Part shown: positions 7,344-16,360 of the stretch, in pieces
How the letters are laid out: each line of letters opens with the position of its first letter
Numbering within the stretch: position 1 is the first letter of the stretch
DNA from: a bacterium
GTDB taxonomy: Bacteria > Bacillota > Bacilli > Lactobacillales > Streptococcaceae
Reading direction: 5' to 3'
Assembly (NCBI GenBank): GCA_905221235.1
Contig: CAJNCJ010000002.1
Coordinates: 124,001-188,000 of the forward strand
DNA length: 64,000 nt
Notes under the pieces: generated by a model
What the model was told of the DNA's origin: nothing
Seen by the model: the letters and a program-made list of their open reading frames with translations, nothing else
The model's database searches: none
Made by a program: the position numbers and the translations under genes

Positions 7344-10300
7344 TTACTCTACTGGTTTTTCTTGATTTCCAGTACTTGTTGGAGATTCTGTTGTTTCCTT
7401 TTCTGGAACTGATTCAGCAGGTTTAGAATCTGTTGACTTGCTCGGTTTGTTTTCATCGCTGGCAGTTTCACTGTTAGATTCTGCAGCTACGTTTGGTTGG
7501 TTCTCAGCACTGGTCTTATCACCATTTGCTTCAGCATTTGTTGCTGGAGTTGCTCCTTCACTCGAACTTGATTTTGACTTGATTTCTTGATTCAAAACCA
7601 GAATAGCTTTTGTCAATTCAAGTAAAGCAGCTTTATCTTTACTCTTAGCAGAAAGTTGATCTAGTAGAGCATCCACCTTATCAAAGTCCGCATCAGAACC
7701 CTTATTGTTTTCTAAATAAGCATGAAGTGACATGAGAATATCGTAGAGTTTTTGATAGAGAACGAGCGTCTGAGGATCTTGCTCAGCATTTTCCTTCTCT
7801 TGTTGAAGAGCGCTAGCAATACGAGTCAATACATCTTTCACCTGACTATTTACTTCATCCAAGTCCGCATCAGCCTTGTTTGTGGCAGCTTTGAGATTTT
7901 CTACTTCTTCTGCCAAGGATTGTCTGATTCCTTCTTCTTGGATTTGTTCTAAGAGTTGATTTGCCTTGCTCAAAAGACTTTCAACTTGTTCCTTGCTAAC
8001 ACGATTGACATGCTCTTCAGGCATAAAATCTCCGTATAATTCTTTCAAGAAGCCATAAATGGCTGTCTTGGCACTTTGATTATCAACTTTTTCAGTATCT
8101 AGAACTGTCTGACTTGATTTCGCAGTAGTTGGTTGAGCTTTCAAAGCTTCTTCCACTTCTTGTTTTGCCTGATAGATGCTTGGGAATAATTTGTTCAATT
8201 CTGCTGCCTTAAGGAAGGATTGAGATTGATACAAGGTCCAAGTCAACTGAGCTACTTTGTTTCGAAGTTCATCACTCAAACGACCGTCATTTACGTGTTC
8301 GTAGAAATACTTGATGTATTCTACAGTTGTAACACCTGTTCGGTCATTAAAGTCTTGAAGAGCTTGAAGTTGTGATTCAACCGCTGCTAAACCAGCCTCA
8401 TCTTTGGCCAACTTAGCTTCTTGGAGTCGAACGAGAAGTTCTTTCTTAGGAAGCCCATAAGAATCTGTATCCAGTGTGTTGATTTTATCAATCAAGGCCT
8501 GATATTTCTTATCTAGAGCGCTTGTTTCAACAGGTTTGACACTTTCATCAATATGGATATATTGCTTATCAAAGAGTTCAAGTGTTGCAAGATAACCCGC
8601 TGTAGAGTTAGTTGCCAGTTTCTTCATGTTTTCAGTAAACTGACCTAAGGCTAACTCAATCTGTCTTTGTGCAATAGGCTTGTCTTTATAGATACTTCTG
8701 CTATCAGCTAGAAGTTGATCTACTTTTGCCAAAACTACTTTTTCATCAAAAGCTCCAGGTTGGTAGTTGGATTGTAGAGCTGGAATTTTATTTTTCAAAG
8801 CAACTTCATAGCCCTTGGTTTGAACCTTGATGTAGTGATTGTGGTCACCATGAGGGATCACAAAACTACCATTTTCTACCTGCAAACTATAGGGAGATAC
8901 ACCATCACGTAAGGCAGTCGTATAAAGTTCATTTAGGAAATCAAGTTCTGGATTTCCAGTTTGAAGAGGAATCCGAACGTGTTCCTTACGTACAGCATAG
9001 GGATGGATATGAGTTGGATCGTAGGCTTGGTCTGGATTTCCAAAGACAAAGAATCCGTTTGAAATTCTAATAGCTTCAAGTGGAACCCCATAGGTCTTAG
9101 AAATGTAAGCAATCTTTTCTTCATCGCTAGCATCTCTTGAGAAAGACTCTACCGTTTTAGCAAGAGGTTTCACAGGCTCCGCATCATGATGGGTTTTCAA
9201 GTGGTCTTGCGCTGCCTTGATTTGTTCAGCTGTCAAATCCTTCTTGAAGAAGTAATGATTGTGATCTCCGTGACTCATAACAAATCCTTGCTCATCCTCA
9301 CTAATGACACGATTGGCATCAAAACCGTGATCGTGTTCCTCACCATGATGGTGTCCATGATGATCTTCGTCGTGATCGTCATCATGAGTTGGACTTGTTG
9401 TTGCTGTATTTACACCTTTCAAGTGATCTTGCGCCGCCTTGATTTGTTCAGCTGTCAAATCCTTCTTGAAGAAGTAATGATTGTGGTCGCCGTGACTCAT
9501 GATAAATCCTGAACTATCTTCAGCAATAATACGATTGGCATCAAAGCCGTGTCCATCTTCTTCATGTTCCTCATGTGAAACACCAGGATTAGCTGCAAGA
9601 GATGGCGAAGGGCTTACTAGAGTATTGTTAGGAAGAGTCGGTTGCCCAATTGGGTTCGATTTCGGAATGTAATGGAAATGATCTCCATGCCTTACGATAT
9701 AAGCTGTAGCTGTTTCTTCAACGATATCTTTTGGATTAAAGATATAGCCATCAGATGTTGCAGAGATTGCCTTATTTGTAGTCAATGAGGCATGATTCAA
9801 AGTAGATGGACTACTTGAAAGACTTCCTAGACTAGACGCTACTTCATGAGGTTTTTCATTTGTAGAGACCGTAGAACCAGTTCCACCGATAGGCACCATT
9901 CTGGCAATCTTTGCTTCTAAAGCAGAGAGTTTGCTGTAAGGAATAAAGTGGTAATGGTCGCCATGCGGAATCGCAACTCCATTTGACGTGCGACTGATAA
10001 TCTTAGCAGGGTCAAAAACAAGACCGTCTGATTCACTGTAACGTTGGTCACTAGGTGAATCATAGAGTTCCTTCAAAAGACTTTGGAGATTTTCAGCTTT
10101 ATTTATTGGCTCGCTACTTGAACCTTGTGCTACAGATTGCGTAGTATTGTCACTAGCTGCTGAAGAATAGCTTAACTGACTCGGTTGCGTATTTTTGCCA
10201 GCTAGATGAGCCTTTGCTGCTGCTAACTCACTAGCAGACAAATCATTTTTTGGAATGTAGTGATAGTGACCTCCGTGAGGAACGATATAAGCATCACCCG

Positions 10301-10889
10301 TATCTTCGATAATATCAGCTGGATTGAAGACATAACCATCATCTGTCGTATAGCGTCCCTGAGACCTTGCTACAGCAACATCAGAGCTAACCTTCTCATT
10401 ATCTTTGACATGTTCTTGTTTTTGACGGTTGATTTCATCTTTAGTTCGAACATTATCAGCATGAGCTGCATCTTTCAGGTAGACATAATATTTTCCATCG
10501 ACCTTGATGATATAACCACCCTTGACCTCGTTGACAATATCTCCATCCTTAAGTTGGTAATTTGGATCCTTCATCAGAAGTTCTTCACTAAAGAGGGCGT
10601 CATAAGGAACTTTCCCATTGTAATAATGGAAATGATCACCATGTGACGTCACATAGCCTTGATCTGTAATCTTAATAACAATTTGCTCAGCCTGAATTCC
10701 TTCTTTCTGGCTAACCTGATCTGGTGTCAAGTTTTCACTTTTCTGACTTGACTGACTGCCATCCACATAAGAGACACGATTATTGTCCTTATTTTCCTGC
10801 GAGCGATGCTGATTTAGCGCATAAGCACATAGACTCAAGGACACGATAACAGCTGATCCGGCTGCTATATACTTTTTACTGAATTTCAT
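7344..10889 (-). CDS. Pht-family polyhistidine triad surface protein (PhtE-type N-terminus, seven triads)
   Basis: A 1,181-residue exported protein of the streptococcal histidine-triad family, which binds zinc and helps zinc acquisition. The N-terminus (basic residues, then hydrophobic IAAGSAVIVSLSLCAYAL) is a signal sequence. Seven HxxHxH triads start at residues 83, 205, 309, 401, 466, 540 and 680; characterised pneumococcal Pht proteins have five or six. Triads 5 and 6 lie in a duplicated unit (HGDHNHYFFKKDLTAEQIKA twice) separated by a His/Asp-rich linker (residues 501-521). Residues 690-1100 are largely helical, and the C-terminus is a Thr/Ser/Glu/Pro-rich tail without LPXTG. It is a stand-alone gene here, with AdcR-like operators at its promoter. 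Confidence 0.93.
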   Translation of the reverse strand: MKFSKKYIAAGSAVIVSLSLCAYALNQHRSQENKDNNRVSYVDGSQSSQKSENLTPDQVSQKEGIQAEQIVIKITDQGYVTSHGDHFHYYNGKVPYDALFSEELLMKDPNYQLKDGDIVNEVKGGYIIKVDGKYYVYLKDAAHADNVRTKDEINRQKQEHVKDNEKVSSDVAVARSQGRYTTDDGYVFNPADIIEDTGDAYIVPHGGHYHYIPKNDLSASELAAAKAHLAGKNTQPSQLSYSSAASDNTTQSVAQGSSSEPINKAENLQSLLKELYDSPSDQRYSESDGLVFDPAKIISRTSNGVAIPHGDHYHFIPYSKLSALEAKIARMVPIGGTGSTVSTNEKPHEVASSLGSLSSSPSTLNHASLTTNKAISATSDGYIFNPKDIVEETATAYIVRHGDHFHYIPKSNPIGQPTLPNNTLVSPSPSLAANPGVSHEEHEEDGHGFDANRIIAEDSSGFIMSHGDHNHYFFKKDLTAEQIKAAQDHLKGVNTATTSPTHDDDHDEDHHGHHHGEEHDHGFDANRVISEDEQGFVMSHGDHNHYFFKKDLTAEQIKAAQDHLKTHHDAEPVKPLAKTVESFSRDASDEEKIAYISKTYGVPLEAIRISNGFFVFGNPDQAYDPTHIHPYAVRKEHVRIPLQTGNPELDFLNELYTTALRDGVSPYSLQVENGSFVIPHGDHNHYIKVQTKGYEVALKNKIPALQSNYQPGAFDEKVVLAKVDQLLADSRSIYKDKPIAQRQIELALGQFTENMKKLATNSTAGYLATLELFDKQYIHIDESVKPVETSALDKKYQALIDKINTLDTDSYGLPKKELLVRLQEAKLAKDEAGLAAVESQLQALQDFNDRTGVTTVEYIKYFYEHVNDGRLSDELRNKVAQLTWTLYQSQSFLKAAELNKLFPSIYQAKQEVEEALKAQPTTAKSSQTVLDTEKVDNQSAKTAIYGFLKELYGDFMPEEHVNRVSKEQVESLLSKANQLLEQIQEEGIRQSLAEEVENLKAATNKADADLDEVNSQVKDVLTRIASALQQEKENAEQDPQTLVLYQKLYDILMSLHAYLENNKGSDADFDKVDALLDQLSAKSKDKAALLELTKAILVLNQEIKSKSSSSEGATPATNAEANGDKTSAENQPNVAAESNSETASDENKPSKSTDSKPAESVPEKETTESPTSTGNQEKPVE

Positions 10890-10934
10890 AAATCCCTCAT
10901 TTCAATAAATGATGAAGCTTTTTCGTAACTTCTT

Positions 10935-10992
10935 TTTATCGGTTAAACAGCTTTTCTAAACCGGTTATTTAACCAATTAATTAACCAGTAAA
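10935..10992 (-). promoter_or_regulatory. Array of AdcR-like zinc operators upstream of pht
   Basis: Three 12-bp near-palindromes close to the AdcR consensus TTAACYRGTTAA sit end to end without gaps: TAAACCGGTTAT (10957-10968), TTAACCAATTAA (10969-10980) and TTAACCAGTAAA (10981-10992). A fourth, TTTATCGGTTAA (10935-10946), matches 10 of 12. They begin just after the -10 box, where bound repressor would block initiation. AdcR represses pht genes in zinc-replete pneumococci; the match is what I see, binding is inferred. Confidence 0.8.
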
Positions 10993-10993
10993 T

Positions 10994-11022
10994 AGTTTAC
11001 CTTTTTTAAGTTTATCTGTCAA
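10994..11022 (-). promoter_or_regulatory. pht promoter
   Basis: Consensus -35 TTGACA (11022-11017), 17-bp spacer, -10 TAAACT (10999-10994) on the minus strand. A hairpin ACCACCC/GGGTGGT lies further upstream at about 11047-11067, function unknown. Confidence 0.8.
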
Positions 11023-11118
11023 GATTTTTATATTATTTTAATCATGACCACCCCTAAAACGGGTGGTTTGCCTGTCTCACACCTGACTTAGCGAGACGGA
11101 CTGAAAGTCACGTAATCC

Positions 11119-11148
11119 AAAATATCGCCCCAGCTGGAGCGATATTTT
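11119..11148 (-). terminator. ciaRH operon terminator
   Basis: Stem AAAATATCGC / GCGATATTTT (11119-11128 with 11139-11148) abutting the ciaH stop codon; the T tract is partly inside the stem. Confidence 0.65.
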
Positions 11149-12482
11149 TATTTTTTCTTTTTAGATGGTGTGTGGATAGCAATCTTCACTTCAAAGATTG
11201 TTCCCTTTGGTTTATTATCTTTAACAGTAATGGTTCCTTTTAGCGCATCTACAATTTGCTTGGCTAGGGATAATCCTAAACCGAAACCGCCTTTTTGACG
11301 GGTTCTAGCCTTGTCCACTCGATAAAAACGGTCAAAAATTTTCTTTTTATCTTCTGTCGAAATACCGACTCCATTATCAGAAACCAGTAAATACAGATTG
11401 CGATCTGTCGCCGAGATAAGAAAATCAATTTCACCATCTTCTTCAGTATACTTGACAGCATTATCAAATAGGATAGTCATCAGTTGTTTCAGAAGAAGCT
11501 GATCCGTGACAATCGTGCGATGGATGCGATTTTCAAAACGGAAGACACGGTCATTTTCCGAAGCAATCATCTCATAGTTTGTGAAAGTCGTATTGAAAAA
11601 ACTGGTTGGAACTTCTGCAAGTTCTGGCTTAATCCCATCATCTCGTCGAGCTAAGTTCAGCAAGTTTGTCGTCAAAAAACGCATATTTCGGACTTCTTCC
11701 AAACTCGATGCAATACTTTCGCTCACATCCATAATGGTAGCTTCTGGCTTACGAAAAAGAGTCTCTAAACGATTTTGCAGAACTGCAAGTGGAGTTCGTA
11801 ACTCATGACTAGCATTTTCCACAAAGGACTGCTGCTTCTGCATACTCTCAAGCAGAGGTCGGACACTGACTCGAGCTAGATAAAGACTGGCAATCAAAGA
11901 CAAAATCCAGAAACTAGCCATCACAACCACAATCAGTTGCTCATGCTTTTGACTGGCCTGCTCCAACTGACTGGTATTAATCAAGACAGCCGCATACTTA
12001 ATATTGGTTGAAACCGAACTGATATTCGTTTCCATCAAAATCATGCGATAGATTTCTTCCTGTCCATAGCTATTAAAAACCTTAATTTGATAGATATGGC
12101 CTAGTTCTTTCTTCTCTAGCTTAATCTTATCCAATCCCAAAAATCGATTTCCAGAAAGGAGTTGCGTAAAATTCTTATCAAAAAGAATAACCTCTGTATT
12201 TGAACTAACATTGGGTTTTATCTCAGTCTTGCTAGTATCTGTAGCGGCATTCTCTAAATCTTTAATCTCTTCTGTTGCCCTATTTACCGCAAGCTGAATA
12301 ACTGCCTGAGGATTCTTACTCAGTCCATGAAGCGTATCGTCCACCGAAGTATAGAGACTCGAATGCATGACCTGCAAAATAATCAAGGTCATGGTAGAGA
12401 AAATCAGGGTGAAGACACCAAAGTTACGGATAAAATAACTAAAGTCATCCGCATACCATGTTTTTTTTAGTTTACTGAACAT
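11148..12482 (-). CDS. ciaH: Sensor histidine kinase CiaH
   Basis: Membrane sensor of the CiaRH two-component system, which affects competence, beta-lactam tolerance and lysis in pneumococcus. The 444 residues show a transmembrane helix near 25-45, an extracellular sensor domain, a second helix near 185-205, then the H-box [11 protein letters not shown] with His226, an N-box [16 protein letters not shown] and [11 protein letters not shown]. The length and His position equal those of pneumococcal CiaH. It overlaps ciaR by 11 bp, so the two are translated from one mRNA. Confidence 0.96.
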   Translation of the reverse strand: MFSKLKKTWYADDFSYFIRNFGVFTLIFSTMTLIILQVMHSSLYTSVDDTLHGLSKNPQAVIQLAVNRATEEIKDLENAATDTSKTEIKPNVSSNTEVILFDKNFTQLLSGNRFLGLDKIKLEKKELGHIYQIKVFNSYGQEEIYRMILMETNISSVSTNIKYAAVLINTSQLEQASQKHEQLIVVVMASFWILSLIASLYLARVSVRPLLESMQKQQSFVENASHELRTPLAVLQNRLETLFRKPEATIMDVSESIASSLEEVRNMRFLTTNLLNLARRDDGIKPELAEVPTSFFNTTFTNYEMIASENDRVFRFENRIHRTIVTDQLLLKQLMTILFDNAVKYTEEDGEIDFLISATDRNLYLLVSDNGVGISTEDKKKIFDRFYRVDKARTRQKGGFGLGLSLAKQIVDALKGTITVKDNKPKGTIFEVKIAIHTPSKKKK

Positions 12483-13146
12483 CTTTTAAAATATACCCAA
12501 CACTGCGCAAGGTTTGCAAATTCTCTGCAAAAGTGGTTCCTTTTAATTTCTTACGGACTTTTGAAACATAGACTTCGACAACCGAAATTGTTGTGTCACT
12601 ATCAAATCCCCATAGACGGTCAAAAATCTGAGTCTTCGGTAAAATCACATTTTGATTTTGAAGAAAATAAACTAGTAAATCAAATTCTTTCCCCAGCAAT
12701 TCGACAGGAGTATCTTCTACTTTAACGGTATTGGTTGACAAATTAACCACAATATTTCCATAGGTCAAGGTATTTTCATTAAATTTACCTGAACGTTTAA
12801 GAAGAGCCTGAATCCGCATTTTGAGTTCTTCTAGGTAGAAAGGCTTGGTCAGGTAATCATCTGCTCCTAGTTCAAATCCATGTCCCTTATCATCCAAGCT
12901 TTCCTTGGCAGTCATAATCAGAACTGGTGTTGTAATTCCCTTTTCACGCAATTCTTTCAAGACTTGGAAACCATTTTTTTCTGGCAACATCAAATCCAGC
13001 AAAATCAAGTCATAGACGCCACTCTCAGCTTCGTAGAGACCTTCTTCTCCATCAAATACCTGCATGACATCCGCAAAATCGTCTAAAAAGTCAAATACTG
13101 AATTTGACAGGCCTAGGTCATCCTCAACTAATAAGATTTTTATCAT
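12472..13146 (-). CDS. ciaR: Response regulator CiaR (OmpR family)
   Basis: The 224-residue DNA-binding partner of CiaH. The receiver domain has the acidic pair D9-D10, phospho-acceptor Asp51 in [10 protein letters not shown] and Lys in LTKPF; the C-terminal half is an OmpR winged helix ([20 protein letters not shown]). I start it at the ATG at 13146, preceded by AAGGAGGAG; the 22 residues upstream in frame overlap the promoter. CiaR activates promoters with TTTAAG-N5-TTTAAG, and such a site precedes both this gene and the DUF6556 gene at 39092. Confidence 0.97.
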   Translation of the reverse strand: MIKILLVEDDLGLSNSVFDFLDDFADVMQVFDGEEGLYEAESGVYDLILLDLMLPEKNGFQVLKELREKGITTPVLIMTAKESLDDKGHGFELGADDYLTKPFYLEELKMRIQALLKRSGKFNENTLTYGNIVVNLSTNTVKVEDTPVELLGKEFDLLVYFLQNQNVILPKTQIFDRLWGFDSDTTISVVEVYVSKVRKKLKGTTFAENLQTLRSVGYILKDVQ

Positions 13147-13170
13147 GAGAAACTCCTCCTTATTAAAACC

Positions 13171-13203
13171 ATTATACCAAATTTGCCTTAAAAAAAACTC
13201 AAC
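13171..13203 (-). promoter_or_regulatory. ciaRH promoter with CiaR-like box (autoregulation)
   Basis: On the minus strand GTTGAG-TTTTT-TTTAAG (13203-13187) resembles the CiaR box; the second half is exact, the first matches 4 of 6. It sits 10 bp before a consensus -10 TATAAT (13176-13171). No separate -35 is seen, as expected for an activator-dependent promoter. Confidence 0.68.
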
Positions 13204-13235
13204 TCTCTGCATTTTAAATGAGATAGCTGAGTTTT
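13194..13235 (-). terminator. pepN terminator, overlapping the CiaR box
   Basis: AAAACTCA (13235-13228) pairs with TGAGTTTT (13201-13194), followed by a run of T. Its 3' arm contains the first half of the CiaR box of the next gene. Confidence 0.7.
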
Positions 13236-13252
13236 CTTTTATTTAGTCTTGA

Positions 13253-15799
13253 TTAGTTAGTTCCATATTGAAGAACAACTGCTTCCACTGCAGCTTTTTC
13301 ACGGTTAATCAAGTCAACACGCGCTGCAATTTCCTTGATTCCCATACCGATGTTACGGCTAAGAGCAAGGTCAGAAAGTTGTGGCTCAAAGAATTCCTTG
13401 TATTCCGTCAAGCGTTGCTGAGTCTTAAATACATGAGCAGGAAGGATAACAAAGCTATCAAAGCTCATATCTCCTCCAAGAGCTGCCTTAATCCAGGCCC
13501 AGTTTTCACGAGCCCAAGACCATGCTGTTTCCTGAGTTGCTTGATGGTTTAAGAACTGGAAGTACCAAGCAGACAAGTCTTGTGGTTTGACCACAAATTT
13601 GTCCTTCCAAGATGCAATTAAGGTTTGGATATTGTCCGCATCTTTACTGTAGGCAAGAGCTGCTGCCAACTGACGTTTAAAGACAGCATCTGTTGCGTGC
13701 GTATAAGTATCAAGATAAAGTGCTAACAAGTCTTTAGTCTCATGATGTTTCATCTCATTGATCAGAACTTGTGAGCGAATAGCTGCTGGAAGTCCTGCAA
13801 GATTCTCCTTGTGAGCTGCGAAGATTTGGCTAGCGACTTGACTAGCTTCTGCATCATTTGAACGAATCATCATAGAAATGGCCAATTGACGAACCAATTC
13901 ATCCTCGTCTGATTCTCCATCTTTAGCTTCGAAACCAAGACGGTCATAGTTGTGACGAGCCAATTTAGCAACCAGTGCTTTGAAGGCTGTTTCAGCTTCT
14001 GTTTCTTCATCGATAAAGCGCTCAAGGGCAGAAATCACTTGAGAAACAGCTGAAACCACAAGGTAAGACTCTTCCTTGGCAAGTTTATCAAGGACTGGAA
14101 ACAATTCAGCATAAGAAATGTGCCCTGCTTCAGCAAGCAAGCGACGTTCTTGGACGATTTGCAGTTTGCTTGTGTTATCAAGCTCAACTAGGTCAGCAAG
14201 AACAGCATCTAACAAGTCTCCTTGGTAGTCTGTAATATAGTGGGCTGTATTTTCAGTGTTGAGACGAAGAGCTCCTTCATTTTCAGCAAGAAGAGCTGCG
14301 TAGCCAGGGATTTCAATACTTTCATTTTCAAGTGTATCAGGCAAGCCTTTCCAGTTGCTATTGAGTGGTACAACCCAGAGACGGTTCTTATCTTCGTGCT
14401 CACCGATGAAGAATTGTTTTTGTGAAATCTTCAAAACATCATTTTCAACTTTGACAGTGAGAACTGGGTAACCAGGTTGTTCCAACCAAGAATCCATAAA
14501 GGCTGCGACATCACGACCTGAAGCTTGACCTAGGGCATCCCAAAGGTCACGACCGATGGTATTGCTGTATTGGTGTTTTTCAAAGTAAGCATGCAAACCT
14601 TTGGCAAAATCAGCATCGCCGAGCCAACGGCGAAGCATATGCATGAGACGGCTTCCTTTGGCATAGACGATAGCTCCGTCAAAGAGTGTATTGATTTCAT
14701 CTGGATGTTTAACTTCGACGTGAACAGATTGAACACCATCCGTCGCATCACGTTTCAAGGCAGACGGAACACCACCTGTTTGAAAATCTTCAAAGATATT
14801 CCAGCTTGGCTCGATGGCATCCACACAAACGTATTCCATCATGTTCGCGAAACTTTCATTAAGCCAAAGGTCATCCCACCATTTCATAGTCACGAGGTTC
14901 CCAAACCATTGGTGAGCCAACTCATGTGCTACAACTAGGGCAACTTGTTGGCGGCTAGCAAAAGTTGAGTTCTCATCCACAACCAAGTAAACTTCACGGT
15001 AGGTCACAAGACCCCAGTTTTCCATAGCTCCAGATGAGAAGTCAGGAAGGGCGATGTGGAGAGATTGAGGGATTGGGTACTTAACTCCATAGTAATCTTC
15101 GTAGAACTCGATAGAGCGAACAGCGATGTCCAGTGAGAAATCAAGGTTAGATAGTGGGTGGGCTTTTGTTGAGTAAACACCTACAAGAGTACCGTTTTTA
15201 GTCTTAGCCGTCACACCTTGCAAATCACCAGCAACAAAAGCCAACAAGTAAGAAGACATGCGAGGTGTTGTCTCAAACTTCCAGATACCCGTTTCCTTAC
15301 GGTTTTCAACATCTATCTCTGGCATGTTTGACAAGGCCAATTCACCTTCTGCTTGGTCAAAACGTAGAGAAAGGTCAAAGGTTGCTTTGGCTTCAGGTTC
15401 ATCCACACATGGGAAGGCTTCGCGTGCGAAATGGCTCTCGAACTGAGTAGACAAGACTTCCTTCTTGACTCCATCAACTGTGTAGTATGAAGGGTAAATC
15501 CCTGTCATGTTGTCTGTGATTTTACCAGAAAAGGTAAGAACCACTTCAACTTGACCAACCTCAGCCAATTCGATATGAAGGGCTTCATTTTCATGGTCAA
15601 CTGTAAATGGACGAGCTTGACCTGCAACTTCTACAGAAGCGATTTCCAAGTCTTTTTGGTGGAGGGAAATACAGTCACTCTGTGCTTGACCAGTGATGGT
15701 CACCTTCCCAGAAAACGTCTTGGTCTCACGACTCAAGTCTAAAAATAAATCATAGTGTTCAGGAACAAATTGCTTAATAAAATGTTCAACTGCTTGCAT
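13253..15799 (-). CDS. pepN: Aminopeptidase N (M1 zinc metallopeptidase)
   Basis: Cytoplasmic aminopeptidase that trims N-terminal residues from peptides, feeding amino acids to the cell. At 848 residues it is the usual size for lactic-acid-bacterial PepN. The exopeptidase motif GAMEN is near residue 256, the zinc site HELAH near 290 with the third ligand Glu in LWLNESFAN about 20 residues on. The C-terminal ERAP1-like helical domain occupies roughly residues 510-840. No signal peptide is present. It is flanked by its own promoter (-10 at 15857-15852) and terminator, so is monocistronic. Confidence 0.97.
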   Translation of the reverse strand: MQAVEHFIKQFVPEHYDLFLDLSRETKTFSGKVTITGQAQSDCISLHQKDLEIASVEVAGQARPFTVDHENEALHIELAEVGQVEVVLTFSGKITDNMTGIYPSYYTVDGVKKEVLSTQFESHFAREAFPCVDEPEAKATFDLSLRFDQAEGELALSNMPEIDVENRKETGIWKFETTPRMSSYLLAFVAGDLQGVTAKTKNGTLVGVYSTKAHPLSNLDFSLDIAVRSIEFYEDYYGVKYPIPQSLHIALPDFSSGAMENWGLVTYREVYLVVDENSTFASRQQVALVVAHELAHQWFGNLVTMKWWDDLWLNESFANMMEYVCVDAIEPSWNIFEDFQTGGVPSALKRDATDGVQSVHVEVKHPDEINTLFDGAIVYAKGSRLMHMLRRWLGDADFAKGLHAYFEKHQYSNTIGRDLWDALGQASGRDVAAFMDSWLEQPGYPVLTVKVENDVLKISQKQFFIGEHEDKNRLWVVPLNSNWKGLPDTLENESIEIPGYAALLAENEGALRLNTENTAHYITDYQGDLLDAVLADLVELDNTSKLQIVQERRLLAEAGHISYAELFPVLDKLAKEESYLVVSAVSQVISALERFIDEETEAETAFKALVAKLARHNYDRLGFEAKDGESDEDELVRQLAISMMIRSNDAEASQVASQIFAAHKENLAGLPAAIRSQVLINEMKHHETKDLLALYLDTYTHATDAVFKRQLAAALAYSKDADNIQTLIASWKDKFVVKPQDLSAWYFQFLNHQATQETAWSWARENWAWIKAALGGDMSFDSFVILPAHVFKTQQRLTEYKEFFEPQLSDLALSRNIGMGIKEIAARVDLINREKAAVEAVVLQYGTN

Positions 15800-15851
15800 A
15801 GTTTTCTCCTATCTAAGTTTAAGAGCTAGGGCTCTTCTTCAAACAAACTTA

Positions 15852-15857
15852 TTATAT
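15852..15857 (-). promoter_or_regulatory. pepN promoter, extended -10
   Basis: TGATATAAT on the minus strand, 53 bp upstream of the ATG. The short leader can form a small hairpin (AAGAGC CCTA GCTCTT, about 15820-15835) ahead of the SD GGAG. Confidence 0.65.
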
Positions 15858-15882
15858 CATGTTTTGCCTAAGAAAAAAGGAT

Positions 15883-15900
15883 TGGAAGGTAATTTCCAAA
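15883..15900 (-). terminator. Possible terminator of the ASCH operon
   Basis: A short stem TTGGAA / TTCCAA with a six-base loop, followed on the minus strand by a C-T tract with six T. The stem is only six pairs, so it may be weak. Confidence 0.45.
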
Positions 15901-15919
15901 ACTTTCTTCCTTCTGCAGT

Positions 15920-16360
15920 CTAAAGTGGGTAGACCTTGCTAAATTCTTCTAAAACAACCTTGCTGTCAGATGTAAAAGTCAGCCCAGCCTCCCTCATCCA
16001 CTCAGTGAAAAATTCTTCATGAACCTGACGCCAATAGGCTAAAGATTTGTCTCCCTCACCTTCCTTATAGGCATGGTCAGCGGAAACTTGATGAAAGGGT
16101 TCAACAGAAACCTTTGTAATTTCAACAATGCAGACAGCCTGATTTTGACTATCTAAAATGACGTCAAATGTCCCTTCTTGCGGAAGGGGTTCGTCTTCTA
16201 GTGCGTAGAGGTCATAGGCTGAGGCGGTTGCTGTCTTTTCGCCTTTTAAAACCAAATCTGCCAAGAGATCGGCTTCCACTCCAAAAGCCCAGGCATCTAT
16301 CTCATCTCCGATAGAGGGGTTAATTTTCTTGTAGTCATTCCACATTTCTTGCGGTGTCAT
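15920..16360 (-). CDS. ASCH domain protein
   Basis: A 146-residue cytoplasmic protein of the ASCH fold, which is related to PUA RNA-binding domains; some members hydrolyse N4-acetylcytidine or related modified nucleosides. The diagnostic GEKTATASAYDLY lies near residues 40-52, followed by the beta-rich core ending in YWRQVHEEFFTEW. The ATG overlaps the stop of the upstream PEP-barrel gene (ATGA), so it is the last gene of a coupled operon with NUDIX and SDR genes. I cannot assign a substrate. Confidence 0.82.
   Translation of the reverse strand: MTPQEMWNDYKKINPSIGDEIDAWAFGVEADLLADLVLKGEKTATASAYDLYALEDEPLPQEGTFDVILDSQNQAVCIVEITKVSVEPFHQVSADHAYKEGEGDKSLAYWRQVHEEFFTEWMREAGLTFTSDSKVVLEEFSKVYPL

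Noticed and set aside
9186..9512. 108-codon frame antisense to pht
   Set aside because: It arises from the duplicated triad repeat read backwards; hydrophobic composition is a by-product of His/Asp codons.
11047..11067. Hairpin ACCACCC/GGGTGGT upstream of pht as an IS200/IS605 end
   Set aside because: Only one hairpin is present, with no transposase remnant or second end, so I leave it unassigned.
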